Shown one piece after another: positions 31,916-43,229 of a stretch of 64,000 nucleotides of DNA. The notes beneath the pieces were generated by a model, which saw only the letters and a program-made list of their open reading frames with translations, was not told where the DNA came from and did no database searches. Origin of the DNA: Marsupella aquatica (Eukaryota; Marchantiophyta); contig OZ316897.1 of assembly GCA_973895155.1 (NCBI GenBank), positions 14,446,001 through 14,510,000 of the forward strand. Reading direction: 5' to 3'. The stretch's first letter is position 1. The number at the start of each line of letters is the position of its first letter. Position numbers and translations under genes: made by a program.

Positions 31916-34145
31916 TTAGATTACAGTATTTAAATGGGTCAGGTGTTTTGCGTTGCTAGTAGTGTGGATGCTCGTTGCTGAATCGTTTTGAACCGTAAGC
32001 TGTGACATCTTCTGGGGGCAGGTGTTTTGCGTTGCTAGTAGTGTGGATGCTCGTTGCTGAATCATTCTGAACCATAATCAGTGACATCTTCGGGCGTTCC
32101 ATTGCCGGCTTCTTCAAGGTATTTTATCGTGTCTTGTTCTAGTTCCGCATTGATTCCAATCTGAAACGGAAGGTGTGATCGAGTCCCTCTTCGAGAGTTG
32201 CAGTTGGTCTTCAAGGTACAGGTTAGGTTACAGTACTTAATGGGTCAGGTGTTTTGCGTTGCTAGTAGTGTGGATGCTCGTTGCTGAATAGTTCTGAACC
32301 GTAAGCTGTGACATCTTCGGAGGTTGCAGGTGTTTTGCGTTGCTATTAGTGTGGATGCTCGTTGCTGAATCATTCTGACTCGTAATCTGTGACATCTTCG
32401 GGAGTTCCATTGCCGGCCTCTTCAAGGTATTTTATCGTGTCTGGTTCTAGTTTCGCATTGATTCCAATCTGAAACGGAAGGTGTGATCGAGTCCCTCTTC
32501 GAGAGTTGCAGTTGGTCTTCCAAGTACAGGCTAGCTTACAGTACTTAATGGGTCAGATGTTTTGCGTTGCTAGTAGTGTGGATGCTCGTTGCTGAATAGT
32601 TCTGAACCGTAAGCTGTGACATCTTCGGAGGTTGCAGGTGTTTTGCGTTGCTATTAGTGTGGATGCTCGTTGCTGAATCATTCTGACTCGTAATCTGTGA
32701 CATCTTCGGGCGTTCCATTACCGGCCTCTTCAAGGTATTTTATCGTGTCTGGTTCTGGTTTCGAATTGATTCCAATCTGAACGGAAGGTGTGATCGAGTC
32801 CCTCTTGGAGAGTTCCAGTTGGTCTTCAAGGTACAGGTTAGGTTACAATACGTAATGGGTCGGGTGTTTTGCGTTGCTGGTAGTGTGGATGCTCGTTGCT
32901 GGATAATTCTCAACCGTAAGCTGTGACATCTTCTGCTGTTGCAGGTGTTTTGCGACAATGGTGCAACTTTTTGTGAGTCACACTCAACTAAATTCACATT
33001 TTGGTTTCATTCCTTATCTATGACCAGATTTTTAAAATTTTTGTGCCCTGCAAATTTGAATGACAACCACAACATTTTTTGGTTGCTATTAGTGTGGATG
33101 CTCGTTGCTAAATCATTCTGGGCGTAACCTGTGACATCTTGGGCGTTCCATTGCCGGCCTCTTCAAGGTATTTTATCGTGTCTGGTTCTAGTTTCGCATT
33201 GATTCTAATCTATACCGTGTTTGGTTCTAGTTTCGCATTGATTCCAATCTGAACGGAAGGTGTGATCGAGTCCCTCTTCGAGAGTTGCAGTTGGTCTTCA
33301 AGGTACAGGTTAGATTACAGTACTTAATGGGGCAGGTGTTTTGCGTTGCTAGTAGTGTGGATGCTCGTTGCTGAATCATTCTGAACTTAAGCTATGACAT
33401 ATTCGGAGGTTGCAGGTGTTTTGCGTTACTAGTAGTGTGGATGCTAGTTTCTGAATCATTCTGAACCGTAAGCTGTGACATCTTCGGGCGTTCCATTGTC
33501 GGCCTCTTCAAGGTATTTTATCGTGTATGGTTCTAGTTTTGCGTTGAATCCAATCTGTACGGAAGGTGTGAGAGAGTTCCAGTTGGTCTTCAAAGGTACG
33601 GGTTAGGTTACAGTAAGTACTTAAATGGGTCAGGTGTTTTTCGTTGCTAGTAGTGTAGATGCTCGTTTCTGAATCATTCTGAACTGTAAGCTGTGACGTC
33701 TTCGGGGGAGGTGTTTTGCATTGCTAGTAGTGTGGATGCTCGTTGCTGAATCATTCTGAACTTAAACTATGACATCTTGGGGGTCAGGTGTTTTGCGTTG
33801 CTAGTAGTGTGGATGCTCGTTGAATTGCTGAAGCATTCTGACGTAAGCTGTGATATCTTCGGGCGTTCCATTGCCGGTCTCTTCAAGGTATTTTATCGTG
33901 TCTGGTTCTAGTTTCGCATTGAGTCCAATCTAAACGGAAGGTGTGAGTCTCTCTTCAAGAGTTCTAGTTGGTCTTCAAGGTACGGATTAAAGGTGATTGA
34001 TCGTGTCTAATTCCAGTTTCACAGTGAGTCCAGTTTTTTACGGAAGGTGTGACTCATCTTGGGGCGTTTCGGTTCGTCTCTCAGGTCAGGGTTCAAGGTA
34101 GTTGGTGTTACCTGGTTTCAGTTTCCCAGTGAGTCCAGTCCGTCA
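31916..34145. repeat. 307/308-bp higher-order tandem satellite
   Basis: The repeat unit is about 307 bp, with TTACAGTA(C/T)TT markers at 31921, 32228, 32536, 32843, 33315 and 33608. Each unit holds two 80-bp sub-units (CAGGTGTTTTGCGTTGCTAG, GTGTGGATGCTCGTTGCTGA, GTGACATCTTC) and a linker of about 145 bp (CTTCAAGGTATTTTATCGTG, ATTGATTCCAATCTG, CGGAAGGTGTGATCGAGTCC). After 33900 the copies decay. The first 62-codon minus-strand frames inside (32237, 32545) are repeat artefacts. Confidence 0.92.
32955..33081. mobile_element. 127-bp insertion inside the satellite
   Basis: The sub-unit consensus TTTTGCGTTGCTATTAG is split after TTTTGCG by 127 unrelated AT-rich bases, then resumes as GTTGCTATTAG. 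The insert begins ACAATGGTGCAACTTTTTG and ends CACAACATTTTTTG. No target duplication longer than one base is visible, so the type is unknown. Confidence 0.6.
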
Positions 34146-34547
34146 GAGCGCCCATGGTGGATTTGAAATTCCGTTTTCCTATTAGGTTTCAATTGCAATC
34201 ATCAAGATACTTTAATTTCCCATTTCCGGTTTTAAGCATTATGCAAGCGGTCAGCTGGACTACGTTGCATTCGAGGTTGACATTTGAAAAGTAGGAACTG
34301 TGTGGAAAGCCGTAACGCGCATAACAAATCCAAAAGCTCAATCTGAACGTCTAGAACGCTATCCAAGTAGCTAGTATTGTCGAGTCTGTAGATAAGCTGC
34401 TCCATGTGTCTTGGCGGTGCATTAGAAGTGCTCCCATTGGATGAAGAAGTTGTTCATTAATTATCTATAGAGAGGAGGGAGAGCCCACTTACGTATTCGG
34501 TTATTCGTTGTGTCTACCCAGTGCACAGTTCACTATTCGCGCACAGG

Positions 34548-35594
34548 ATGAGCTATCACCGGTCAACAGCGCTTGCAGTTGGATTGCTGTACCAAAGGCG
34601 TGGAAGTTCCAGTACTCCAAACGACCGTGCTCTATGTGTCTATCAAAACAATGTTTTTGATTCGGTGCCTCTACACCCTTCACTTCAGCGATCGAAGTGC
34701 GGAATCATCTCATTGAAAGGTAAAATTTATGTGTTAGGAAGTGAGGAAAACAGTGACACAAAGCTTGCCAGCCGGGAAGTACACTCTTTCGATCTGGTGG
34801 ACAGAACGTGGACCAGATGTGCGAACATGCAAGGAAGGAGAATGAGTTTTGGTACTGGTGCCCTGGATGACAAGATTTATGTGTTTGGAGGCTCCAACTA
34901 CGGCGTACCTTTTCGTGTCTCTGAGGTTTATGATCCAGCTGCCAATGTCTGGTCCACAATAGCGGACATGATGGAGAGTAGAACAAATCACCAAGTTGCG
35001 GTACTGGGGAAATTTTTCATTGTGTATGGGGGGGTACTCTATCAGACGGATGTAGAGTCTGACGGAACTGTACGAAGTTCTGACACTCAGGCAAACTCAG
35101 ACTGGGATGGTGCCTACTTGGATGTCTCTCCATCTGCCGTATTGATTTACGGTCCAGAGAGCAATCATTGGGTCAAATCTTATAATGCCGACGGTGTTAA
35201 CAATAGCGTTTTCAAAGACAATGTCTTTGTGGTGAAGGGAAAATTTCATCGCTTTACAAGTACGGGTGATGGCATTGAAAAATTCAATGTAAGTAGAAAA
35301 TCATGGAGTTTGTTGCATGGCCTTGTGGCTTGGGATGATGGCGTGAATCATGATAACCTGAATGATCTACCTGATAATCTGGATCTTGGACTTGGAGGTC
35401 GTCAGGCTGTAATGGTTGACGGAGAGCTCTTAACCGTGTGCCATCTCGGAAGTAACACAGTACCGGGAGCTGCTCGTCTTGTTCAAACCAATGGGTTTGG
35501 GCGTGGTCATGACATCCTCGTGTTGGAGCTGCTTAAGTCTTTCCGTGAGGAATTTGAAGAAGATTCGACTATTCTATTTCCTTTAGATTTGTGA
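34548..35594 (+). CDS. Kelch-repeat protein, 348 aa
   Basis: Single open frame starting at the first ATG (MSYHRSTALA). Kelch-type blades form a beta-propeller used for protein binding. Visible blade strands: GKIYVLGSE near residue 58, DDKIYVFGGSNYGVP near 108 followed by VYDPAANVWSTIADM, GKFFIVYGG near 154, and weaker DNVFVVKGKFHRF and KFNVSRKSWSLL later. No F-box is visible upstream in this frame. A CGCACAG acceptor-like site just before the ATG leaves room for an upstream exon, but F-box/kelch membership cannot be claimed. The protein looks cytosolic, with no signal peptide or membrane segment. The 307-bp satellite ends about 400 bp upstream. Confidence 0.75.
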   Translation: MSYHRSTALAVGLLYQRRGSSSTPNDRALCVYQNNVFDSVPLHPSLQRSKCGIISLKGKIYVLGSEENSDTKLASREVHSFDLVDRTWTRCANMQGRRMSFGTGALDDKIYVFGGSNYGVPFRVSEVYDPAANVWSTIADMMESRTNHQVAVLGKFFIVYGGVLYQTDVESDGTVRSSDTQANSDWDGAYLDVSPSAVLIYGPESNHWVKSYNADGVNNSVFKDNVFVVKGKFHRFTSTGDGIEKFNVSRKSWSLLHGLVAWDDGVNHDNLNDLPDNLDLGLGGRQAVMVDGELLTVCHLGSNTVPGAARLVQTNGFGRGHDILVLELLKSFREEFEEDSTILFPLDL

Positions 35595-36550
35595 GTACAT
35601 GATCAGGTCAAATTCACAGACTGCATCTCCTTTAGAAGCCAATTCTTTTTATATGGCAATATTAGACAGTACCTAGTTTAGGAACTGGACTTCTGCAATA
35701 ATGGCCTCTTTTGTCTGTACAGAAGGGGTCAAAGTCAGTTTTGTATAGACTTTATAGGATTCTGTTCAGATATTTTTTATTTGAGATATATTTTTGGCAA
35801 AGTATTCTCCCGATTTACTTATAAAGTTTAGCAACTGCGAGTTTATCAAAGTTTGCTATTATTGGTGGTGCATGAGATATGAGCGCCTGAGAAGTTGTGA
35901 CAGTTTTGAATGTGTTCAGTTGTGAATGGAGATTGTTGTGTTTTCTGTGCTGATTGACTGGTATCTACATGCTCAAACATTCTACCATTGAGTACAATAT
36001 ATTTCTGATGATGCTTTTACTCGTGTTCATGGGTTGCGCTGTCTGTTGGCTACATTGGTTGCTGAGAGAATGCCAATTCTAGTGTATGAGAGAGGTCCGG
36101 AGTAAGGAGCTAGACAGTAAGTACTAAACTTGTGTCCAGCGCGCCGCGTTCGTGCTTATGATCGTCTTCCTACTTCTAAAATCAGTCAAGCCTTGAATTG
36201 GATCTATAGTCTGATTTCCTGGACCGGGCCCATGCAAGAGTCGATCATGCAGAGAGGAGAGATGCCACGAACATCCTGAGCAAATTCAACACCACATAAT
36301 CAATAAAGTTTAGAGAGTCTCGATCATATTCATCGGGTTAGAGCTTCAGGACATCATTCTAGTGAGGGTAGACTAGCGGCCATAAAATCCAAAGCTGGCA
36401 ACAAAACGAGATGAATCGCACAATTACTACTCCACAAGACAGGCCGGTGATCCGGTCCTGGCGTGATTCCATATATTAGCTCCGTGAGAGCCAGTTACAG
36501 CCATCAGTCTTGCTACATTGAACTAAATTACCCTGTCAACGGCACTCAAG
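35595..36550. other. 3' region of kelch gene, then intergenic
   Basis: AT-rich 3' flank, with no gene supported on either strand. Confidence 0.4.
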
Positions 36551-36838
36551 TCACGAAGGCAGTGGGGGGACCTGCAGCTTGTCCTCATGCAGGTCCAGAA
36601 CGTCAGAGTGTATCCCGAAGTGGGCGATCATTTCCGCCCTGACAGCCTCCAGACTAATTCGTTTCCAGCCTTGATTCTTAATTTCCGCCCTGGCAGCCTC
36701 CGGACTGCGTTTCCAGCCTTGATTTTCGCCCCTTATGTCCAAATGTACACAGCAAGTCTCTGCCAGATCCTTTGAATGACCAAGTTTGGATTCGATGGGA
36801 CGTAATTGTGGGTGCACCTGTCCTTCCAGAGCTGCCAT
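36551..36838 (-). CDS. Hypothetical 95-aa ORF
   Basis: I do not recognise it. The frame has an internal repeat (ENQGWKRSPEAARAE and KNQGWKRISLEAVRAE) and a hydrophilic end, MIAHFGIHSDVLDLHEDKL. A longer open frame lies further upstream on the minus strand (37337-37026) but I cannot join them by splicing. It could be one exon of a gene or a chance frame. Confidence 0.28.
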   Translation of the reverse strand: MAALEGQVHPQLRPIESKLGHSKDLAETCCVHLDIRGENQGWKRSPEAARAEIKNQGWKRISLEAVRAEMIAHFGIHSDVLDLHEDKLQVPPLPS

Positions 36839-38750
36839 TAGGTGAAGTTCGATATCGCAGAATGTTCCATACTTTGTTCCATACTTTGATTGGAAAATTT
36901 AATTGGATTGTCAAGGGGATCATTCATGCAAGCATTCAGGAAGAGTCACTGCAAGGAAGATATCAATGGATTGGGGGTTCCCAATCAAACGCCCGGATCA
37001 AACGATCCAGCGCCAGACCTGCTGCTCAACCAAGTCTTAACCCCGCCTTCGCAAATCCTGTGGCTACTCTCTCCCTGCTCTCCAGGAGGCCACAATAAAA
37101 TTTTCGGCGAGGCTGAATCGAGAAACGTATCGTCGAAATACAGGAAGAGTATTGTCCTAGCCGGAATTGACCTCTCAAAGAGCCAGTTTCGAGAAGATGG
37201 CTGCCATCGTTCGAAAGGAGAAACAATGAAAGCTTTATTAAACTGACGACCGGTAGAATAACTACGTATACTAGTTTAATGAGCAAATGTCTTAGTGTGA
37301 ATGAATCTTTATATATCTGACTTCCATCGGATCTCAAAATCAGGTGCGACGAACTTAATAGTGAAGATCACATAGGTCCGCCCAACCTTCTGGTGAGGGT
37401 CTGCCGGCTTGAATGTATTGAAGGAATGTAATCATATATTGTAGTTTGATGTGTAGGAAGTCTACCAAGGAAATTCAAAATGAGTGCACTGCCAGGTTCA
37501 TAAGGTAGAAAAAGTGTATAATTTGCAATATTTTTCACAAGTCGGATTGAAACCACGGATGTTCACTTCGTCTTGATCACCAGCGTTTCAACAAGCCTCT
37601 TTTTTATTCGGATCGAGCTCGGGAGCAGGTCTGTAACATCGAATCTCGTGGCTAGAGCAAGGGCTCGAGGTCTGCAACGCGTTAGCTTCTGTGCGTTCAG
37701 CACAAAATTAGGTCATGTGATTCCGTTGATGCCTGAACTGCTTGAAGTATAAACAATTCAGACCTCCACCAAAAACCATAGTTGGTCTCATTTCGTTACG
37801 AACCAATAGTAGAATAATTATGATGTCGATATGTTTCATTGTGTCACGCTCTAGAAGCTTCACTTAGACCATACCATAAGTTCCAGAGTGTACGTTTCCC
37901 TCGCGAAACATTAGTTAGAATGATGGGTAACTCATGTGTAGTTCCACTGTTTTTCATTAAGAACATGCACTAGTTTTTAATGCCAGGTTCCCATGCGCCA
38001 ACATTTTACTGAAGGCTCATCTTACTCTCCACGGCTCTTCTAGCCGTAGTGTGGATTCATGAAGTAGTTTCTTATTTTGACCATCTAATAATGTATTTGT
38101 AAGAAAGGTCTCTGTCATGCTGGTTGCGCAAGTAGATGTCATCCATGGGGATCCGAGGGAATCACCATGACTGAGACCGAGCCTCTTATCTTACAAGTTA
38201 TGTTGCTGTTAATCTGAGATTACTACTTCAGTTGTCCACTTCATTTCCTTGAAAAAAACTAACGACAGTGCTCTACATTTTCCATACTTTCGAATCAATT
38301 TAGGTCCCACAGAGTACCCTCTTTTTCCTTAATTTCGTCAGAGAAATTTTTCTTCCTTACTAGGCTTTCAGACATGCATTTTTGACAATTTTTTGTCAAA
38401 GTATTGTATTTTGTGTGTAAATGTTGGAGGTTTGCCTGCCTGTTTCAATTTAGGTGATAAGAGGCAGACCTCCAAGTTTTTCAAGTGTTAAGTATGATGT
38501 GTGCAAGGATGGAAGTTTGTACAAGAGGTGGTAGCTAGACCTATGAAGCTTAAACTAGGATCCTCACTTTATGCAATGAAGGGTGATATCACAATGAAGA
38601 TGAGATATATGTTTGATGGCCCCCTGGTGAACCTTTCCTACTTGATGAGCCCTTATTTAACTTTTCTTACCTAGTAGGCCCCCTGTAAGTATTTTCAGTC
38701 AAATGTTCTTATCATAGACACTCTAACAAGTTTTCCCTTCATGGAGTGAC
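36839..38750. other. Intergenic, no feature seen
   Basis: Short frames on both strands only. No RNA gene or mobile element recognised. Confidence 0.35.
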
Positions 38751-38759
38751 CAACCCCGT

Positions 38760-39245
38760 TTTCGAGAAAGACTATGATCAACCATGACTCCAGGCAAACT
38801 GCATGGTCGGACCATGCGGCCGACCCTTCATGGTTGACCGAGAAACCACAAAGATTATTCGGGAGAAACAGCGAAAAGTGGCCGCCGCTGCCGAAATTGT
38901 GATTTGAAGACAATATACATTATGTCTTCAGATTCAAAATTTGACCAATCTCAGGGTAGTCATTAGGTTTGCTTGTATGGGTTTTTTTCGAGGTTTTTTC
39001 ATGACTGTTGGACCGTGCAAGAAGCCACCCTTGCATGGTCAAAGAAACATGTGGAGAAACAAGTGAAACCACGGAGATGATGAGGGAGAACCGTGAAAAG
39101 CAGCCGTTGCTGCCCAAACCGTGACTTGAATACAATATGGATTATGTCTTCGGGTTCAAATTTTTACCATATCGTGGGGTAGTCATTAGGTATGTTTTTC
39201 ACGCAATGCACACAGGTTTTTCATGATGTTTTCATGCACGACTGT
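38760..39245. repeat. Diverged tandem duplication, about 221 bp
   Basis: Landmarks recur about 221 bp apart: GA(A/C)TGAAGACAATAT-type at 38906 versus GAATACAATATGGATTATG at 39127, then TTATGTCTTC, GGGTAGTCATTAGGT and TTTTTTCATG. Divergence is high, so this is an old duplication. Confidence 0.7.
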
Positions 39246-41940
39246 CAGCGTTAGTGCATAGTACCCCCAAATGTTCACAATGAATATTCAAGTTCAATGT
39301 TTGGAATTCCCCCACTGCCGCCACGACAAAAGTTGACAAATGATCTACAAATGCGCTCAAAAATGGCGATACTCCCTTGTGCAATGCATACAAACAATTC
39401 CAAAAAAAGACAAACCCAAAGGTGTTGGGGTACACCCTACACCCTAAACCTTGAAACACAGGAAGACGTAATCCATTGTGTCTTTGTGTACAAACCTGTC
39501 GAATCTTTTGGTAATGGCATTGTTGCCCATTTTGATGAACCGCAGTAAACTACGGCAACCCGCGTGGTGGACTAGGCACTGTAGACTGCAATGACAAGCG
39601 TCATGGACTGAGCCTGGGAGCACAGTGCACTACGAGACAATGGGTGTGGTTAATTGTACATAGTAGACACCACACAAGAACAGGTGTACAAGTCATGAAG
39701 AGGACTCCCACTTGGTAAAACGAGTTTCATGAGGGCCCATCAGGTAAACAAGCTTCACAATGGGACCCATCAAGCGCATATCTCCAATGAAGATTGATAT
39801 CACTTACAAGCTTCACAATGGGACCCATCAAGCATATATCTCCAATGAAGATTGATATCACTCGACTACACTTGCAGGGTTGGTTAGACCAAGCATTTCC
39901 AAATCTGAAAACATACACCAGCCTTGTTGTTTTCAGATTCTGTGCACATGCATAGCCCACAATAACAGTCCTTCATTTAGCCTGAGCTAATCAGACTGGC
40001 GCACCTTTATTCAAGACCAACTTCATCTGGAATCACACAAAAAACAAATAGTTATCCCTAATCTGGACCTCACCAGCAAGACATTTTGGAGTGCCTTTAC
40101 ACCAGTGACTAATTCTGGAATGTAACTGTGAAGAGTATCTGTAGCATTCTTTCGTGTATGACTTTTTAAAATTACAAAATTAAAACAGAAGAATAATATT
40201 TTGGAATGGAAATAATTAGATTTTCCTTACTAGGCTGCTGAATAGATTCTTCGACCATGTGGAGGATTGTATTTCTAATTGTATGGTGACAAACTCTAAT
40301 CCCATGGGACACTTGCGTATTTTTCTTACTTGTGAGTTGGGGCGCGCGTATGTTTGAGGATTGTATTTCTAATTGTTTGATGCCACTTACCTCTAAAAAT
40401 GTACTAAGAAGAATACACAGGACGGTGTCCACTGGGATGTAGAATTGATCACCAGGAATTGCTTTGGCCAGTGGGTTGGAACCAGTGTTTTTTTTAGTGG
40501 CAAAAATTAGCTAGATTCTACTTCCCCAAAAACTCTATCGCCATTTTTGGCTAAATTTGCTAAGTTTTAATTACCGGCCCGGCCCATTCCCTTCCCGGCC
40601 AGGCCCATCCGGCCGGGCCAGGCCGAGGCTGGACCGGGGCATAAGAAGGAATATGCGACAAATAGGGTCATTTTCGGGCGACAAATGACAAGTTGTCGTG
40701 TCCGACAACACGACAAGTTGTCCGACAGCTCAAACCGGGTTAAAATGTGGGTGGGCATCAGGTATTCTTAGATCTGGCGAGTGAAACCCATCCACATGTT
40801 GTATTTGGCGAAGAGCCTTGGTTTTTCAGTTGGGTTTCCTTTGTATCATTTGCCTGAGCATTTGGTAAGGAGATGAATCTTGGCCACCAAAAAGGACTGC
40901 TCAAGACTTTTTCTCTTATTTTTGCTTGCGCAACCACAAGACAAGTTAAAGGACAGATTAATGATATACTTGAGTGAGGGCCCAGGGATATCGAGGTGAG
41001 GAAAAGATATCAAGTGAGGAAAAAGTGTCCACCGCATCATAGAGTCTAAATCAAGTGACAGGAAAAAATGTGTTGTTTTAAATTTTAAATTTTAGAGAAA
41101 TAAATATTTTCCATATTTTACTTATATTTCCATTTTAAATAAATCAAAGATTTCTCCTCATTTTTCCAGATATAAATAATTATTTATAATTACATTTTTA
41201 TCTTAGGTAGGTGCAGGCAAGCTAAATTGGAGCTTGGGCAGACATATGTTAAATGGTGTGTATCGAGGAGAGTATTACTAATTACATATCTACTTCTTTC
41301 TAATAATACAAATATGTAATGATTGAGTATACTTTTAATTATTCATATGTGACAAAAAAACATTTCTTGTTCTTAACTTGTACCGGAGTCCGGATAGGTG
41401 TTCACCTTATTGTCTTGTTTGCTTTGGTTACGTTGATTTCTAACTGATTCAAGGTGTGAATAAACTATAACATAAATGCAATGGTAAGCCACTGTTCACA
41501 CCAAATCTCATTTTGTAAATGGAACATTCACAACTTTTGGCAGGATTTACTATTATAGTTGGAGTTGGCATTTTATTTGCACCTTTTCTAAGCACAAACA
41601 GGCCAGGAATTGTTTGGCTAATCCACAACTTACTTTATATGCGCAAAACCCTAGATAAATGCATTGTGTACTCTGACTAAGAAATGGCATGCACTTATTT
41701 GTCCCCGGACATTCACATTACATTGAATTTTCTAATAAGTGCATACCCTTTCTTAATACAGTAAAAAATGCACTTATGGATTTGGACGAAGAAAATAGGA
41801 TAGGGATGTATAATTTGTGTAACCAGTCACTGAGGGAGGAGCTTTACACTCATCAAAAAAATGAAAAAACTGCTTAGCACTCACCACATCTCCTGGGAAG
41901 CTCTCCTGTTCCCAAGAGTGTGCACTTAAGAGAGAGTTAA
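39246..41940. other. Intergenic repeat-rich region
   Basis: Contains a 55-bp duplication around 39750 and 39806 (AAGCTTCACAATGGGACCCATC twice), a very GC-rich block at 40575-40640 and AT-rich sequence at 41070-41360. No gene supported. Confidence 0.4.
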
Positions 41941-41964
41941 CTGTATTCTACGCGTGACATGTGA

Positions 41965-42115
41965 GTTTGACCCCCACCCGAACCCCCACCCGAACCCTCC
42001 GCACCTCCTCCCGAACCCGGCCTCCCGAACCCGAACCGCGGCCGAAGGTTTCCTTTCCCGGACTGCTTCCGAACCCGGGTGCCGGGTTGCCGATTTGCCG
42101 CTCGCAAACGCCCAG
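41965..42115. repeat. Pro-codon-rich low-complexity tract
   Basis: Runs of CCCGAACCC and CCCACCCGAACC. The plus-strand frame gives a Pro/Arg/Thr-rich peptide without a recognisable continuation. Confidence 0.6.
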
Positions 42116-43229
42116 TTTGACCGTTTATGAGGAAAACAATAATGATCTTGATCGAGCATGTATTGTGGCGAACTCCATAGACTATACCGCCAGGGGCTGG
42201 CGGGCAAATGAGGAGAGCTCTCGATGAGGCAAATGCAAGACATCATCGGTTTTTGTACACTCTCCAGACAGGACACTCTCCAGACCCTTTCTGATCGGGC
42301 CCGCCATTCCAGCAAATTCAATCTGCATAAAGGATACATTACGGCCCGAGGAGCTGACCCGCCACAATACTATTTTGCAAGTTACGCTGGTGGTTGCAAG
42401 GGTTTTGCCTGTCACTTGGAAATAGACGTCCAAGCCCAGATGTACCAACGTCTGGATTCTGAACTGAGCTTTCGCATGCACATGCTGGTACAATCCCAAG
42501 TGCTACGTCTCTGGTCAGTCGGCACATTACAAAATTTTACGTTCCAGAATTCTCATAGAAAGACACTTGAGAAATAATTCTTCGGTAGAGGTAGATCAAG
42601 CCGTGATTGGGGATATACACGAAATGAAGGTGTGGATTGGGATTGCATACGAGATTTCCGGTACGACCACATCTCGTCAAATTTACTTCGTTCCTCGTGT
42701 CCTCATGTGCTGTACAAGACCATAGTAGTACATCCATATAATTCCAATTTGTACAAGACTATAGTAGTACAATCATATAATTCCAAATTCGTCCTCAGTT
42801 ACGGAGTACAGTAATCTCCGATTTGTAAAGATTCGTGCTTCAAAAAGAGAAGACCTTCAATTCCATCCCCAAATATGTTCAATTGGCTATTTCGGGGACT
42901 ATTTCCCCAGGTCTTCCTGTCCTCGATTTGCCAAGAGCAGTTGGCATATTGCCGTCTCTAAAATATCCTAATCAGGCAATATGTATTTACACGTACCGCC
43001 TAAGCCTGGACAGGCTCTAGTTCTTGCCGTCCCTCGGCTTTGGAAAATCCACCTCCACTCGAGGAGCAACTCGAGGAGCAAGCGACCGAAATGACAAAAT
43101 ATAATAGTAGAGCGACGAAATGCTCTTATTATACGCAATCATTTGATTCGTCCATCTATGTCAATCTCCATCCTGTCAGATATCGTCAAAAAAGAGAGTT
43201 CTTTACAGCACTTTGCCCCTATCGACATG
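42116..43229. other. Intergenic, including ATPase 3' flank
   Basis: Frames of about 105-117 codons overlap on both strands at 42182-42577 without a domain. A short duplication (TGTACAAGAC(C/T)ATAGTAGTAC) lies at 42712 and 42751. The last few hundred bases are probably the ATPase 3' untranslated region. Confidence 0.4.

Noticed and set aside
32237-32733. Two nearly identical 62-codon minus-strand frames
   Set aside because: They are periodic products of the 307-bp satellite, not genes.
31916-34145. Possible CRISPR-like array
   Set aside because: The units are long, contiguous tandem repeats without unique spacers, in a eukaryotic context.
42182-42577. Overlapping frames of 105 and 117 codons on both strands
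   Set aside because: Neither has a domain or flanking gene structure; I cannot choose one.
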